Assembly (NCBI GenBank): GCA_963754305.1
Contig: CAVWFR010000051.1
Location: 284,342-348,341, forward strand
DNA from: DATEDA01 sp963754305
GTDB lineage: Bacteria > Pseudomonadota > Gammaproteobacteria > Burkholderiales > SG8-39
Direction of reading: 5' to 3'
Length of the DNA stretch: 64,000 nucleotides
Positions 7,786 through 16,625 of the stretch are shown piece after piece. The number at the start of each line of letters is the position of its first letter. Positions within the stretch are counted from its first letter, which is position 1. The notes below the pieces were generated by a model. It searched no databases. It saw nothing but the letters and a program-made list of their open reading frames with translations, and was not told where the DNA came from. The translations under genes were made by a program, and so were the position numbers.

Positions 7786-8550
7786 CGCCGGCGGCGGCAG
7801 GGCTTCGAACTCGCCATCGGGGAACACGTCGCGGTAACTCGCGTAGGCGCTGGCGTAAAACAACGGTATGAACACGACCAGCAGCAGAAAGACGAACGTC
7901 GGCACCGCCTGCGCGCCCACTTGCGCGCGTTGCAGATTGAAGATCACGGCGGTGGTGAGCCCGAGCGCCGCCGTTCCCACCAGACCGTAGACGAAGAACG
8001 CGCGCCAGTTGCGCGCCGCGGCGAAGAAGCTGAAGAACAGCGCTTTAGGCGCCGACAGGCCCTGCCAGGCCGCGAGCGGCGGGGCGTACCAGAAGGCGAG
8101 CTGCACCGGGATCCAGAGCGCGATCGCGATTGCGACCGCGCCAGCGAGCTCGCCCTCGCGCGCCGGCGGGCCGCGACCGAACAGCGTCCAGCGCATCAGC
8201 GTTCCGCCGTCGGCGAGCGCGGAGGCCGCAAATATTGCGAGTGTCACCGCCAGGTACAGGCCGCCGAGCGTCACCAGCGCGGGGAGGTTGCGCCGGAACC
8301 CCTCGCCGATGAGGTTGACCTCCAGCCCGCGGCCCCGATCGAGCGCGCGGCAGATCGCGAGGAAGCTCACCGCCAGCGCGGGCGTCGCGAGCGAAGCGAT
8401 GAGCAGGCCGAGGTACGGCACGCGCGAAACGACGCCCATGACGAGCCAGTAGGTCATCGACACCGCCAGCCAGCCGATCGGCGCGCGTCCGACGAGCGCA
8501 ATTCCGCGCTTCAACCACAGCCAGCCGTGGCGCGCCGGGACGACGACCAT
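7774..8550 (-). CDS. BPSS1780-family inner-membrane protein
   Basis: A 258-aa integral membrane protein with about six hydrophobic segments (for example WLAVSMTYWLVMGVV, LATPALAVSFLAI, LGGLYLAVTLAIF, AIALWIPVQLAFWYA, TFVFLLLVVFIPLFY). Its pattern matches the uncharacterised BPSS1780 family of beta- and gammaproteobacteria. No catalytic motif is visible. Its ATG at 8550 overlaps the thrB stop (TGATG), so it is translationally coupled to thrB. The thrB-membrane protein pairing is seen in related genomes, but the function remains unknown. Confidence 0.75.
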   Translation of the reverse strand: MVVVPARHGWLWLKRGIALVGRAPIGWLAVSMTYWLVMGVVSRVPYLGLLIASLATPALAVSFLAICRALDRGRGLEVNLIGEGFRRNLPALVTLGGLYLAVTLAIFAASALADGGTLMRWTLFGRGPPAREGELAGAVAIAIALWIPVQLAFWYAPPLAAWQGLSAPKALFFSFFAAARNWRAFFVYGLVGTAALGLTTAVIFNLQRAQVGAQAVPTFVFLLLVVFIPLFYASAYASYRDVFPDGEFEALPPPASSA

Positions 8551-9497
8551 CACGCCACCCAGGGAGGCGCGAGCGCGTGGCGAATCCGCAGCTCGAGGAT
8601 GCGCCGGAAGTGCTCTGGATCGTGCGCGTGCACCAGCTCGCCGCGCCGCGGCAGGTGGAAGTCGTGGAGCCGCGATAGCCAGAAGCGCAGCGCCGCAGCG
8701 CGCAGCATCACCGGCCACGCGCCGCGTTCGGCCGGGATAAACGGGCGCGCTGTGTGATATGCGGCGAGGAACGCATCGGCGCGCGTGCGTTCGAGCGTGC
8801 CGTCGGCCTCCACGCACCAGTCGTTGAGCGTGACGGCGACGTCGAAGAGCCAGGTGTCGACGCCGGCGAAGTAGAAGTCGATCACGCCGCCGATCCGGCG
8901 CCCGTCGAACAGCACGTTGTCGCGGAACAGATCGGCGTGAACCGGGCCGCGCGGCAGGTCGGCGAAGCGGATGCTGGACTGGAACTCGAGCTCGGTCTCG
9001 AGCAGCCGCTGCGCCGACCGATCGAGGAACGGCAGAACCTCGCGCGACGCTTCGTGCCACCACCGCGGACCGCGCGGATTCTCGAGCGCGCCGGCGTACG
9101 ATTGGCCGGCGACGTGCATGTCGGCGAGCACTGCACCGACCTCCGCGCAGTGCGCTGCGGTCGGCTCGGTGAGCGTCGCGCCGGGCAGCCGCGTCACCAG
9201 CGCCGCGGGCTTGCCGTTCAGCTCGGAGAGCAACCGGTTGTGCCGATCGGCGATCGGCGACGGGCACGGGATGCCGTCACGCGCGAGGTGCGCCATCAGG
9301 CCGAGGTAGAAGGGGAGATCGCTCGCCGGCAGCCGCTCGAACAGCGTCAGGACGTAGCGGCCGTGGGTGGTGGTGACGAAGTAGTTGGTGTTCTCGATCC
9401 CGGACGCGATGCCCTTCAGCTCGACCGGCGAGCCAACCGAGTACGCCCTCAGCCAGTCGGCGAGCTGGGCTTCGGTGACCTTGGTGTAGACGGACAT
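8550..9497 (-). CDS. thrB: homoserine kinase (aminoglycoside phosphotransferase-fold type)
   Basis: A 315-aa kinase that phosphorylates L-homoserine in threonine synthesis. This is the APH-fold form used by beta- and alphaproteobacteria, not the GHMP form of E. coli. Visible features: the nucleotide-binding N-lobe SGIENTNYFVTTTHGRYVLTLFE; the catalytic HADLFRDNVLFDG; and the metal-binding GVIDFYFAG. MSVYTKVTEAQLADWL is a typical ThrB start. It lies 33 bp downstream of the DUF2782 gene and overlaps the BPSS1780 gene by 1 bp, consistent with one transcript. The product, O-phosphohomoserine, competes for homoserine with MetX, encoded at 40089-41324. Confidence 0.95.
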   Translation of the reverse strand: MSVYTKVTEAQLADWLRAYSVGSPVELKGIASGIENTNYFVTTTHGRYVLTLFERLPASDLPFYLGLMAHLARDGIPCPSPIADRHNRLLSELNGKPAALVTRLPGATLTEPTAAHCAEVGAVLADMHVAGQSYAGALENPRGPRWWHEASREVLPFLDRSAQRLLETELEFQSSIRFADLPRGPVHADLFRDNVLFDGRRIGGVIDFYFAGVDTWLFDVAVTLNDWCVEADGTLERTRADAFLAAYHTARPFIPAERGAWPVMLRAAALRFWLSRLHDFHLPRRGELVHAHDPEHFRRILELRIRHALAPPWVA

Positions 9498-9530
9498 CCG
9501 CTCGCCATCGGGCTCACCGCTGAACTGGGC

Positions 9531-9863
9531 TCACCACTGGATGATCCGCCACATCGGCGCACGGACGCCGGTGAGGTCGGACGACTGGGTCCTGGCGAGG
9601 GGCTCGCCGGGCTGGGCCTCGATGAGATGGTATTCCCAGCCGTTCGGATCGGTCACCTTGATGGACCTGCTACCGTCTGGCATCAAGACTTCCTCGACCT
9701 TCGAGCCCGGCGGCGTGAGCGTCGGACCGGGCGCCGTGGGATCCGCGTCGAGCCCGACCTGCGGCGGCGGCTCCGGGATCGGCTCGAGTCTGGGCGGCGG
9801 CGCGACCTGCGCGGCCGCCGGGAGTACTGCGGCGAAAGCAGCGACGGTCAAGATGCGGCGCAT
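9531..9863 (-). CDS. DUF2782-family secreted protein (110 aa)
   Basis: Small exported protein with a signal peptide (MRRILTVAAFAAVLPAAAQ) and a Pro-rich spacer (APPPRLEPIPEPPP). The conserved DUF2782 core (VEEVLMPDGSRSIKVT..GWEYHLIE) follows. The family occurs next to thrB/polA in betaproteobacteria, as here. No enzymatic motif is present; the function is unknown. It is the first gene of the DUF2782-thrB-BPSS1780 unit on the minus strand. Confidence 0.85.
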   Translation of the reverse strand: MRRILTVAAFAAVLPAAAQVAPPPRLEPIPEPPPQVGLDADPTAPGPTLTPPGSKVEEVLMPDGSRSIKVTDPNGWEYHLIEAQPGEPLARTQSSDLTGVRAPMWRIIQW

Positions 9864-9940
9864 TCCAAGGGCTCCTGATGGCCTTTCGAGTTTAGCAGAT
9901 CCGTTCGCGCCGACCGCTCTTTCAACCCGCTACAGAGAGC

Positions 9941-9996
9941 ATCGCCGCGTTGGTGCGGCGATTCTTCCGAGATCACGAGGGGGTGTGCCACCTCGT
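9941..9996 (-). terminator. two consecutive hairpins after the LOG-family gene
   Basis: A perfect 8-bp inverted repeat ATCGCCGC/GCGGCGAT (9941-9948 and 9955-9962) is accompanied by ACGAGG/CCTCGT (9975-9980 and 9991-9996). They lie between the end of the LOG-family gene and the DUF2782 gene. No clear U-tract follows on the minus strand, so factor-independent termination is uncertain. Confidence 0.35.
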
Positions 9997-10057
9997 ATCG
10001 TGAGCACCATAGACGCCCGCGCCGCCGTGGTGGGCGATTCTCTCGGGATCGGCGAGC

Positions 10058-10807
10058 CTACAAGTTCAGGAACGTCTCGCGCTCGGCCGTCGACGGCACG
10101 AACGCGCGGTTCTCGTAGTGGCGGAATATGGTTTCGACCACCTGCTCCGGCTCGTTGTGCACCTGGACGAGATCCATGTCCTCGGGGTTGATCATGCCCT
10201 CGGCGACAAGCCGGTCGCGGAACCAGTCGAGCAGCCCGCGCCAGAACGGCTCCCACACCAGGATGATCGGCATCTTGCGCGTCTTGCCGGTCTGCACCAG
10301 CGTGAGCGCCTCGGTCAGCTCGTCGAGCGTGCCGAAGCCGCCCGGCATCACGACATAGGCGCTCGCGAACCGCACGAACGTCACCTTGCGCGCGAAGAAG
10401 TGACGGAACGACAGGCTGATGTCCTGGTAGGCGTTGCCGAACTGCTCGCGCGGCAACTCGATGTTGAGCCCCACCGCGGGGGACCGGCCGTAGAACGCGC
10501 CGCGATTCGCCGCGGTCATGACCCCCGGCCCGCCGCCGGAGATGACGGTGAAGCCCGAATCGGAAAGGAGGCGCGAGATCCGCTCGGCGAGCGCAAAGTA
10601 CGGATGATCGGATGGCGTGCGCGCGCTGCCGAAGATCGAGACCGCGGGCCGTACCTGGTTCAGGCGCTCGGTCGCTTCGACGAACTCTGACATAATTCCG
10701 AACAATTGCCACGCCTCGCGCGCGCTGTAGGCGCGCGAATCCATGCCCGCGGCCACCAGCTTGGGGAGCTTGTCGTCGGGGCGGCCTTTCTGTACTCGGT
10801 CTTCCAT
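10058..10807 (-). CDS. LOG-family (TIGR00730) Rossmann-fold protein
   Basis: A 249-aa protein of the lysine-decarboxylase-like LOG family. Members act as cytokinin riboside 5'-monophosphate phosphoribohydrolases (nucleotide to base plus ribose-5-phosphate). Diagnostic motifs: SIFGSART, VISGGGPGVMTAANRGA, and the PGGxGTxxE site as MPGGFGTLDELTE. ATGs at 10807 and 10744 are both plausible. The 10807 start leaves only 6 bp before the divergent polA start, while the 10744 start leaves 69 bp, enough for a promoter. I report the longer form because the extra residues include the charged DDKLPKLV stretch. In this bacterial context a housekeeping nucleotide-salvage role is as likely as hormone production. 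Confidence 0.85.
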   Translation of the reverse strand: MEDRVQKGRPDDKLPKLVAAGMDSRAYSAREAWQLFGIMSEFVEATERLNQVRPAVSIFGSARTPSDHPYFALAERISRLLSDSGFTVISGGGPGVMTAANRGAFYGRSPAVGLNIELPREQFGNAYQDISLSFRHFFARKVTFVRFASAYVVMPGGFGTLDELTEALTLVQTGKTRKMPIILVWEPFWRGLLDWFRDRLVAEGMINPEDMDLVQVHNEPEQVVETIFRHYENRAFVPSTAERETFLNL

Positions 10808-10813
10808 AGTCTC

Positions 10814-13525
10814 GTGCCTAAGCTTCTGGTCCTGGTCGACGGATCGTCGTACCTGTATCGCGCGTTCCACGCGCTGCCCGACCTGCGCAATCCGCAGGGC
10901 GAGCCGACCGGCGCGATCTACGGCGTGCTGAACATGCTACGGCGGCTGGTCGCCGATCACAAGGCAGATTTCCTCGGCTGCGTCTTCGACGCCAAGGGCA
11001 AGACCTTTCGCGACGACGTCTACCCCGAGTACAAGGCGAACCGCCCGCCGATGCCCGACGACCTCGGCGCGCAGATCGAGCCGCTCCTCGCGGCGATCCG
11101 CGCGCTGGGCTGGCCGCTGCTCGTGGTCGACGGCGTCGAGGCCGACGACGTCATCGGCACGCTCGCGAAGGAGGCCGAGCGGGCGGGTATCCGCACTATA
11201 GTCTCGACCGGCGACAAGGATCTCGCGCAGCTCGTCGATCCGCAGGTCACGCTGATCAACACGATGTCGAACGAGACGCTCGACGTCGAGGGCGTCAACG
11301 GGAAATTCGGCGTCGGGCCCGAGCGCATCGTCGACTACCTCGCGCTCGTCGGCGACACGGTCGACAACATCCCCGGCGTCGACAAGGTCGGCCCGAAGAC
11401 CGCCGCCAAGTGGCTCGCGCAGTATGGCTCGCTCGAAGGCGTGATCGCGCACGCGGGCGAGATTCCCGGCGTCGCCGGCGAGAATCTGCGCAAGGTGCGC
11501 GAGTGGCTCCCCAAAGCGCGCGAGCTCGTGACGGTGAAGTGCGATGTGCCGCTACCGTTCAAGGTGACCGACCTTGCGCCGCGCGAGCGCGATCGCGCCG
11601 CGCTCGCCGCGCTGTTCCAGCGGTTCGGGTTCAAGAGCTGGCTGAAGGACGTGCAAGATGAAGGAGCGCCGGCGCCGGCCGCGCCACCGGCGGCCCCCGC
11701 CGCGCCACCCGCCGACGTCCCGCGCAACTACGAGACGCTGGTGACCGAGGACGACCTGCGGCGCTGGCTCTCGAAGCTCGCGCGCGCCGGGACGGCATCG
11801 CTAGACACCGAGACGACCTCGCTCGATCCGTTCGCCGCCGAGCTGGTAGGCGTCTCGTTCTCGATCGGGCCCGGCGAAGCGGCGTACCTCCCGCTCGCGC
11901 ACCGTTACGCCGGTGCCCCCGACCAGCTCGGCGTCGAACGCGGCGTTGCGCTGCTCAAGCCCTGGCTCGAGGACGCTTCGCGGCCGAAGCTCGGCCAGAA
12001 TCTCAAGTACGACCAGCACGTGCTCGCGAACCTCGGCGTGCGGCTCGCCGGCGTCGTCCACGACACCCTGCTCCAGTCCTACGTGCTCGAGAGCGGCGGG
12101 CGGCACGACATGGACGCGCTCGCCGAGCGGCATCTCGGTCTGAAGACGATCACCTACGACGAGGTCACGGGGAAGGGCGCGCAGCGGATCGACTTCGAGC
12201 AGGTCGAGCTCGGCCGCGCGACCGAGTATTCGGCCGAGGACGCCGATATCACGCTGCGTCTCCACGGCGCGCTCTATCCGCGGGTCGCGGCCGACGCGAA
12301 GCTTGCCTACGTGTACGGCTCGATCGAGATGCCGGTGCGCGAGGTGCTGTTCCGCATGGAGCGGAACGGGGTGCTGATCGACGCGACCCGCCTCGAGGCT
12401 CAGAGCCGCGAGCTCGGGCAGAAGATGCTCGAGCTCGAGCAGAAGGCTTATGCCGAGGCGGGGCAGCCGTTCAACCTCAACTCGCCGAAGCAGATCGGGG
12501 AGATCTTCTTCGAGCGTCTGAAGCTCCCGGTCGTCAAGAAGACGCCGAGCGGCGCGCCGTCGACCGACGAGGATGTGCTCGAGAAACTCGCGCTCGATTA
12601 TCCGCTGCCGAAGACGCTCCTCGAGTACCGGTCGGTGTCGAAGCTGAAATCGACCTACACCGACAAGCTGCCGCGGATGGTGAACCCGAGGACCGGCCGG
12701 GTGCACACCACCTACGGCCAGACGACCGCGGTGACCGGGCGGCTGGCCTCGAACGATCCGAACCTGCAGAACATCCCGGTCCGCACGCCGGAAGGACGGC
12801 GGATTCGCGAGGCGTTCGTTGCGCCGCCGGGGCATGTCATCCTGTCGGCCGACTACTCGCAGATCGAGCTGCGCATCATGGCGCATCTCTCGGCGGACCA
12901 GGGGCTGCTCGATGCGTTCGCGCGCGGCGAGGACATCCACCGCGCGACCGCAGCCGAAATCTTCGGGCGCTCGCCGCCCGACGTGACCGCCGTCGAGCGC
13001 CGCTATGCCAAGACGATCAATTTCGGCCTGATTTACGGCATGAGCGCCTTCGGCCTGGCGCAGCAGCTCGGGCTCGAGCGCGCGACTGCCCAGGCTTACA
13101 TCGCCAGTTATTTCGCCCGCTACCCCGGCGTGCGGACCTATATGGAGACCACCCGGCAGCTCGCGCGGGAGCAGGGCTATGTGGAAACGGTGTTCGGGCG
13201 GCGGCTGTGGCTCGCCGAGATCCGCAGCTCGAACCAGGCTCGCCGCGCCGGTGCCGAGCGGGCGGCGATCAACGCGCCGATGCAGGGCACCGCGGCCGAT
13301 CTCATCAAGCTCGCGATGATTGCGGTGCAGGGCTGGCTGGAGCGGGATAACCTCGCCGCGAAGCTCATCATGCAGGTCCACGACGAGCTGGTGCTCGAAG
13401 TGCCCGAGGGCGAGCTTGCGCGCGTGAAGGATGCCCTGCCGGGGTTGATGTCGGGCGTCGCGACGCTACGCGCGCCGCTCGTCATCGACATCGGCGTCGG
13501 GAAGAATTGGGAGGAAGCGCATTAG
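10814..13525 (+). CDS. polA: DNA polymerase I
   Basis: A 903-aa repair and Okazaki-fragment polymerase with all three domains. The 5'-3' nuclease is at ~1-290 (LLVLVDGSSYLYRAFHALP at the start, VDNIPGVDKVGPKTA in the H3TH region). The 3'-5' exonuclease has intact Exo I (SLDTETTSLDPF), so proofreading is probably active. The polymerase carries motif A DYSQIELRIMAHL, motif B KTINFGLIYGMSAFG and motif C VHDELVLEV. An Ala/Pro linker (AAPPAAPAAPPA) separates the nuclease and exonuclease domains. The GTG at 10814 is chosen since VPKLLVLVDGSSY matches the conserved N-terminus; upstream in-frame residues are not PolA-like. It is divergent from the LOG-family gene. Confidence 0.97.
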   Translation: MPKLLVLVDGSSYLYRAFHALPDLRNPQGEPTGAIYGVLNMLRRLVADHKADFLGCVFDAKGKTFRDDVYPEYKANRPPMPDDLGAQIEPLLAAIRALGWPLLVVDGVEADDVIGTLAKEAERAGIRTIVSTGDKDLAQLVDPQVTLINTMSNETLDVEGVNGKFGVGPERIVDYLALVGDTVDNIPGVDKVGPKTAAKWLAQYGSLEGVIAHAGEIPGVAGENLRKVREWLPKARELVTVKCDVPLPFKVTDLAPRERDRAALAALFQRFGFKSWLKDVQDEGAPAPAAPPAAPAAPPADVPRNYETLVTEDDLRRWLSKLARAGTASLDTETTSLDPFAAELVGVSFSIGPGEAAYLPLAHRYAGAPDQLGVERGVALLKPWLEDASRPKLGQNLKYDQHVLANLGVRLAGVVHDTLLQSYVLESGGRHDMDALAERHLGLKTITYDEVTGKGAQRIDFEQVELGRATEYSAEDADITLRLHGALYPRVAADAKLAYVYGSIEMPVREVLFRMERNGVLIDATRLEAQSRELGQKMLELEQKAYAEAGQPFNLNSPKQIGEIFFERLKLPVVKKTPSGAPSTDEDVLEKLALDYPLPKTLLEYRSVSKLKSTYTDKLPRMVNPRTGRVHTTYGQTTAVTGRLASNDPNLQNIPVRTPEGRRIREAFVAPPGHVILSADYSQIELRIMAHLSADQGLLDAFARGEDIHRATAAEIFGRSPPDVTAVERRYAKTINFGLIYGMSAFGLAQQLGLERATAQAYIASYFARYPGVRTYMETTRQLAREQGYVETVFGRRLWLAEIRSSNQARRAGAERAAINAPMQGTAADLIKLAMIAVQGWLERDNLAAKLIMQVHDELVLEVPEGELARVKDALPGLMSGVATLRAPLVIDIGVGKNWEEAH

Positions 13526-13676
13526 GCCGGACGTTCGGATTCGCCGCTTCCCTCACGTGGAGACTTTCAGCGGCTGAGTCTCGACCTGGAGCCCGGTTTC
13601 GGCCAATTGCAGTCTCTCAGACCGGAGTTTCGGTTCGCCCGATAGCAGCCGTCGGTACATGAGATTACCCGCATGG

Positions 13677-14588
13677 TTATCTCGATACCGGGCGAGCAAG
13701 GCCTCGCGCGACCGCAGTTACGTTCTTGGCCATCGCGGCGGCGACGCGCGTGAGCGGCGTGTCGGCGCGGGTGAAGATGCCCGCCGTCACCGACGGCACC
13801 GGCTCCGTTATCGGAATTTCCTGGAGGAATTCGCGTGCGAACGGTTCGTTCAGCATCCGGCGCTGCATGAGGCCGAGCATGTCGGTTCCGGCAAGCAGTG
13901 CCACCATGATGTTGTGGGACTCGCACTGGATCACCGGCCGCCGCGGCGGCTCGCCCGCGGCTGCGAACAGTCGTTCCATTTCCCCGCCCGGCAAGTCCAG
14001 CGTCGAGATGGCGAGCCAGTCCGCCGCCGCGAGCTCGGCGAGAGAGCGCGCGTGACGCAGCGGATGGCCCTTGCGGGCGGCGACGAAAAGCTCGTTGCGG
14101 TACAGCGGACGAAAGCGCAGCGCTGGGTCGAGCGTGGTGACGGTCTTCAGGCCCATGGCGAAATCGAGCGTCTCGTCGCGCACCGAGGGCAGGAGATTTC
14201 GCGCCAGTCCTTCGACGATGCGCAGACGGGCGCGGGGAAACTGCTGACGAAAGCGTACCACCGCCTGGGGAACGATCAGGGCGGCGAACGCCGGTCCGAC
14301 GCCGAAGGCCACGGATCCGGCGCTCGATCCGCCGACCTCGGCCGCCTCTTCCTCGGCCTTGCGCAGCTCCGAGTGAGCGACACGCGCACGCGCGAAAAAA
14401 GCGCGTCCGGACGCGGTCGGCACGATGCCGCGCGCGTTGCGCCCGAATAGCTGCACGTGCAGCTCGGCCTCGAGCCCGCGTACGCTCTTGGTGATGGTCG
14501 GTTGGGACACGCCGAGCTTGCGGGCCGCGGCGCGGATGCCGCCGCACTCGACGACGGCGAGAAAGTCCCGGATCTGGGTCAGGCGCAC
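13677..14588 (-). CDS. LysR-family transcriptional regulator
   Basis: A 303-aa LysR-type regulator. The winged helix-turn-helix is at residues 3-62 (IRAAARKLGVSQPTITKSVRGLEAEL, LFGRNARGIVPTASG). The periplasmic-binding-protein-like effector domain runs from about residue 90 to the end. It is transcribed divergently from a Bug-type receptor gene. The 78-bp gap between them contains two inverted repeats, the usual arrangement for a LysR regulator controlling its neighbour and itself. The effector is probably the receptor's ligand or a metabolite of it (inference). Confidence 0.93.
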   Translation of the reverse strand: MRLTQIRDFLAVVECGGIRAAARKLGVSQPTITKSVRGLEAELHVQLFGRNARGIVPTASGRAFFARARVAHSELRKAEEEAAEVGGSSAGSVAFGVGPAFAALIVPQAVVRFRQQFPRARLRIVEGLARNLLPSVRDETLDFAMGLKTVTTLDPALRFRPLYRNELFVAARKGHPLRHARSLAELAAADWLAISTLDLPGGEMERLFAAAGEPPRRPVIQCESHNIMVALLAGTDMLGLMQRRMLNEPFAREFLQEIPITEPVPSVTAGIFTRADTPLTRVAAAMAKNVTAVARGLARPVSR

Positions 14589-14591
14589 GGC

Positions 14592-14624
14592 GATAGCACC
14601 TTGGCTATCAGCATCAAGCGATGC
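14592..14624. promoter_or_regulatory. probable LysR operator: two adjacent inverted repeats
   Basis: GATAGC-N6-GCTATC (14592-14609) is a perfect 6-bp palindrome that begins 4 bp upstream of the LysR start. GCATC-N4-GATGC (14611-14624) follows immediately. Tandem palindromes in a divergent LysR intergenic region are typical recognition and activation sites. The assignment is by position and symmetry; the exact T-N11-A spacing is not matched. Confidence 0.5.
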
Positions 14625-14666
14625 CCATCTTACTCCGCAGGCGAGTCGCGTGATCTACTGCCGCGC

Positions 14667-15644
14667 ATGAATGCCCGATCGCTCAGCTTGATGACCGCGG
14701 CGATGCTCGCCTGCGCGCAGGCGGTGGCGCAGCCGGGCGTGGCGCCGGCCCATCCCACCAAGCCGATCCGGCTGATGGTTCCGGGTGCGGCGGGATCGCC
14801 GCCGGACGCACTCGCACGGATCATCGGCGAGCCGCTCGCGGCGCTGGGCCAGCCGGTAGTGGTGGAAAACCGCCCCGGCGGCGTCGGCACCCTTGCCCTG
14901 GGCGTCGTCGCGAAAGCCGCGCCCGACGGCCATACCCTCGGCATCCTCGGCTTGACGCAGATGGTCGCGCCGAGCTTGTTGCCCGAGATACCCTACGACA
15001 CCGAGCGCGACCTTGCTCCGGTGACCCAGCTCGTCTGGACCGCGAACATCGTCGTCGTGCGCCCGTCCTCGTCCATAGCAACGGTCGCCGAGCTCGTTGC
15101 CCTCGCGAAAGCAAAGCCCCGTCAGTTGACGTGCGCGTCCGCGGGCAACGGCACGCCTTCACACCTGGCGTTGGCGCTGTTCATGCACCATGCGGGGATC
15201 GAAGTCCAGCACGTGCCCTACAAGGGAATCCCGGCGGGTCTCGCCGCGGTGATGGGCGAGCAGGTCGACATCGCCTTCGCCGGCGTTGCGACGGCTTTGC
15301 CGCTCGTGAGATCGGGAAAGCTCCGTGCGCTCGCCACCCCAGGGGCACGACGGCTACCTGCGCTCCCGGACCTGCCGACGATCGCGGAGTCCGGCTTTGC
15401 GGGCTACCAGCTGAACGAGTGGTACGGCGTCGTCGCGCCGGCCAGAACGCCGCCGGAAGTCATCGCCAAGCTCGCCGCCGAAATGGCGCGAGTGGTCGCC
15501 ATGCCGGAAACCCAGGCGCGCCTGACCCACTTGGCCCTGTACCCGCCCGAGAACTTCGGTCCCGAGGCGCTGGGTGGGCTCATCCGGGCAGGGCTGCCGC
15601 GCTGGCAGCAGATCGTGCGTGACACGGGCATCCGCGCGGACTGA
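14667..15644 (+). CDS. Bug/TctC-family periplasmic solute receptor (325 aa)
   Basis: Periplasmic receptor with signal peptide MNARSLSLMTAAMLACAQAVAQ, mature start HPTKPIRLMVPGAAG, VVVENRPGGVGT, the VPYKG motif and DLPTIAESGFAGY. It has no adjacent TctA/TctB genes, so it would rely on a permease encoded elsewhere. The ATG at 14667 gives the only secretory N-terminus. It is divergent from the LysR gene at 13677-14588, which probably controls it. The methyltransferase gene follows 22 bp downstream. The ligand is unknown. Confidence 0.85.
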   Translation: MNARSLSLMTAAMLACAQAVAQPGVAPAHPTKPIRLMVPGAAGSPPDALARIIGEPLAALGQPVVVENRPGGVGTLALGVVAKAAPDGHTLGILGLTQMVAPSLLPEIPYDTERDLAPVTQLVWTANIVVVRPSSSIATVAELVALAKAKPRQLTCASAGNGTPSHLALALFMHHAGIEVQHVPYKGIPAGLAAVMGEQVDIAFAGVATALPLVRSGKLRALATPGARRLPALPDLPTIAESGFAGYQLNEWYGVVAPARTPPEVIAKLAAEMARVVAMPETQARLTHLALYPPENFGPEALGGLIRAGLPRWQQIVRDTGIRAD

Positions 15645-15666
15645 GTCGGCCGAGCCGATCCGAAGC

Positions 15667-16479
15667 ATGTCGAACCCTTCGGCAGAGATCTACTCGCAGC
15701 TGGCCAATCCGGCCTTCGAAGCGGAGCTGGGCGCGCGCACGGCCGCCCGGGACGCGGCTTTCCTCGTGCCGCATCTGCGTCCGGGCATGCATTTGCTCGA
15801 CGTGGGTTGCGGTCCCGGATCCATCACCGTGGGTCTCGCCGAGGTCGTGGCCCCCGGCCGCGCGGTCGGCATCGACATCCAGTCCGCGCTGGTCGAGCAG
15901 GCGCGGGCGAGAGCGGCGGCGCGCGGGATGGCAACCGCACGCTTCGAAGTCGCGGACCTCCATCGGCTGCCTTTTCCGGAGGCTTCGTTCGACGCGGTCT
16001 TCGCGAATGGGGTCCTGATGCATCTGCGCGAGCCGGCGCGGGCGCTCGCGGAGCTGCGTCGCGTGCTGCGCCCCGGCGGCATCGCCGGCGTGCGAGATCC
16101 GGATTTCGCCACGACTCTCTACGCTCCCATGACGCCGCTGCTGGAGCAGTGGCTCGCCCTGCGGGTGCGGGTCAGGCGGCACAACGGCGGCGACCCGTTC
16201 TTGAGTCGCCACTATCGCCGATTGCTGCTTGAAGCCGGCTTCGCGCGAGCCGAGGCCAGCGCGTCCGTCGACAGCGCGGGGGCGCAGGGGGAGACTCGCC
16301 GCCACGCCGCTTTCCTCAAGGCGCAACTTCAGGGAATCGTCCGGACGGCGGCGGCGCAAGGATGGATGGATCAGGCGGCGGTGGACGCGGCGGCGGCCGA
16401 GATCGACGCGTGGGCGCAGCGGCCGGACGCGTTTTTCGCGATGACGTGGTGCCAGGCCGTCGGCTGGGCGGGCAACTGA
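15667..16479 (+). CDS. class I SAM-dependent methyltransferase (UbiE/MenG-like)
   Basis: A 270-aa Rossmann-fold methyltransferase. SAM-binding motif I reads HLLDVGCGPGSITVGLA (around residue 45). The acidic loop is AVGIDIQ, motif II region FEVADLHRLPFPEASFDAVFANGVLMHL, and motif III LRRVLRPGGIAGVRD. The C-terminal part (LLEAGFARAEASASVD onward) resembles small-molecule methyltransferases. The substrate is unknown. It probably shares the Bug gene's transcript (22 bp gap) but could be independent. The ATG at 15667 gives a compact N-terminus starting MSNPSAEIYSQLANP. Confidence 0.85.
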   Translation: MSNPSAEIYSQLANPAFEAELGARTAARDAAFLVPHLRPGMHLLDVGCGPGSITVGLAEVVAPGRAVGIDIQSALVEQARARAAARGMATARFEVADLHRLPFPEASFDAVFANGVLMHLREPARALAELRRVLRPGGIAGVRDPDFATTLYAPMTPLLEQWLALRVRVRRHNGGDPFLSRHYRRLLLEAGFARAEASASVDSAGAQGETRRHAAFLKAQLQGIVRTAAAQGWMDQAAVDAAAAEIDAWAQRPDAFFAMTWCQAVGWAGN

Positions 16480-16625
16480 CAGGATGCGGGAAGCTGCTCA
16501 GTACGTTGCGCCAAAGGCGCGGCGGGGGAAAGAGCACATTTCAGGGATCCGCTGCACGCCGAGTTCACGCGCTTACGGATAGGCAAGTCCAGGACGCTCG
16601 TCACTGACGTGCGACTGCTGCGAGG

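Noticed and set aside
16508..16520. GCGCC-aaa-GGCGC hairpin after the methyltransferase gene
   Set aside because: Five-base stem with a three-base loop and no T-run; common by chance at this GC content.
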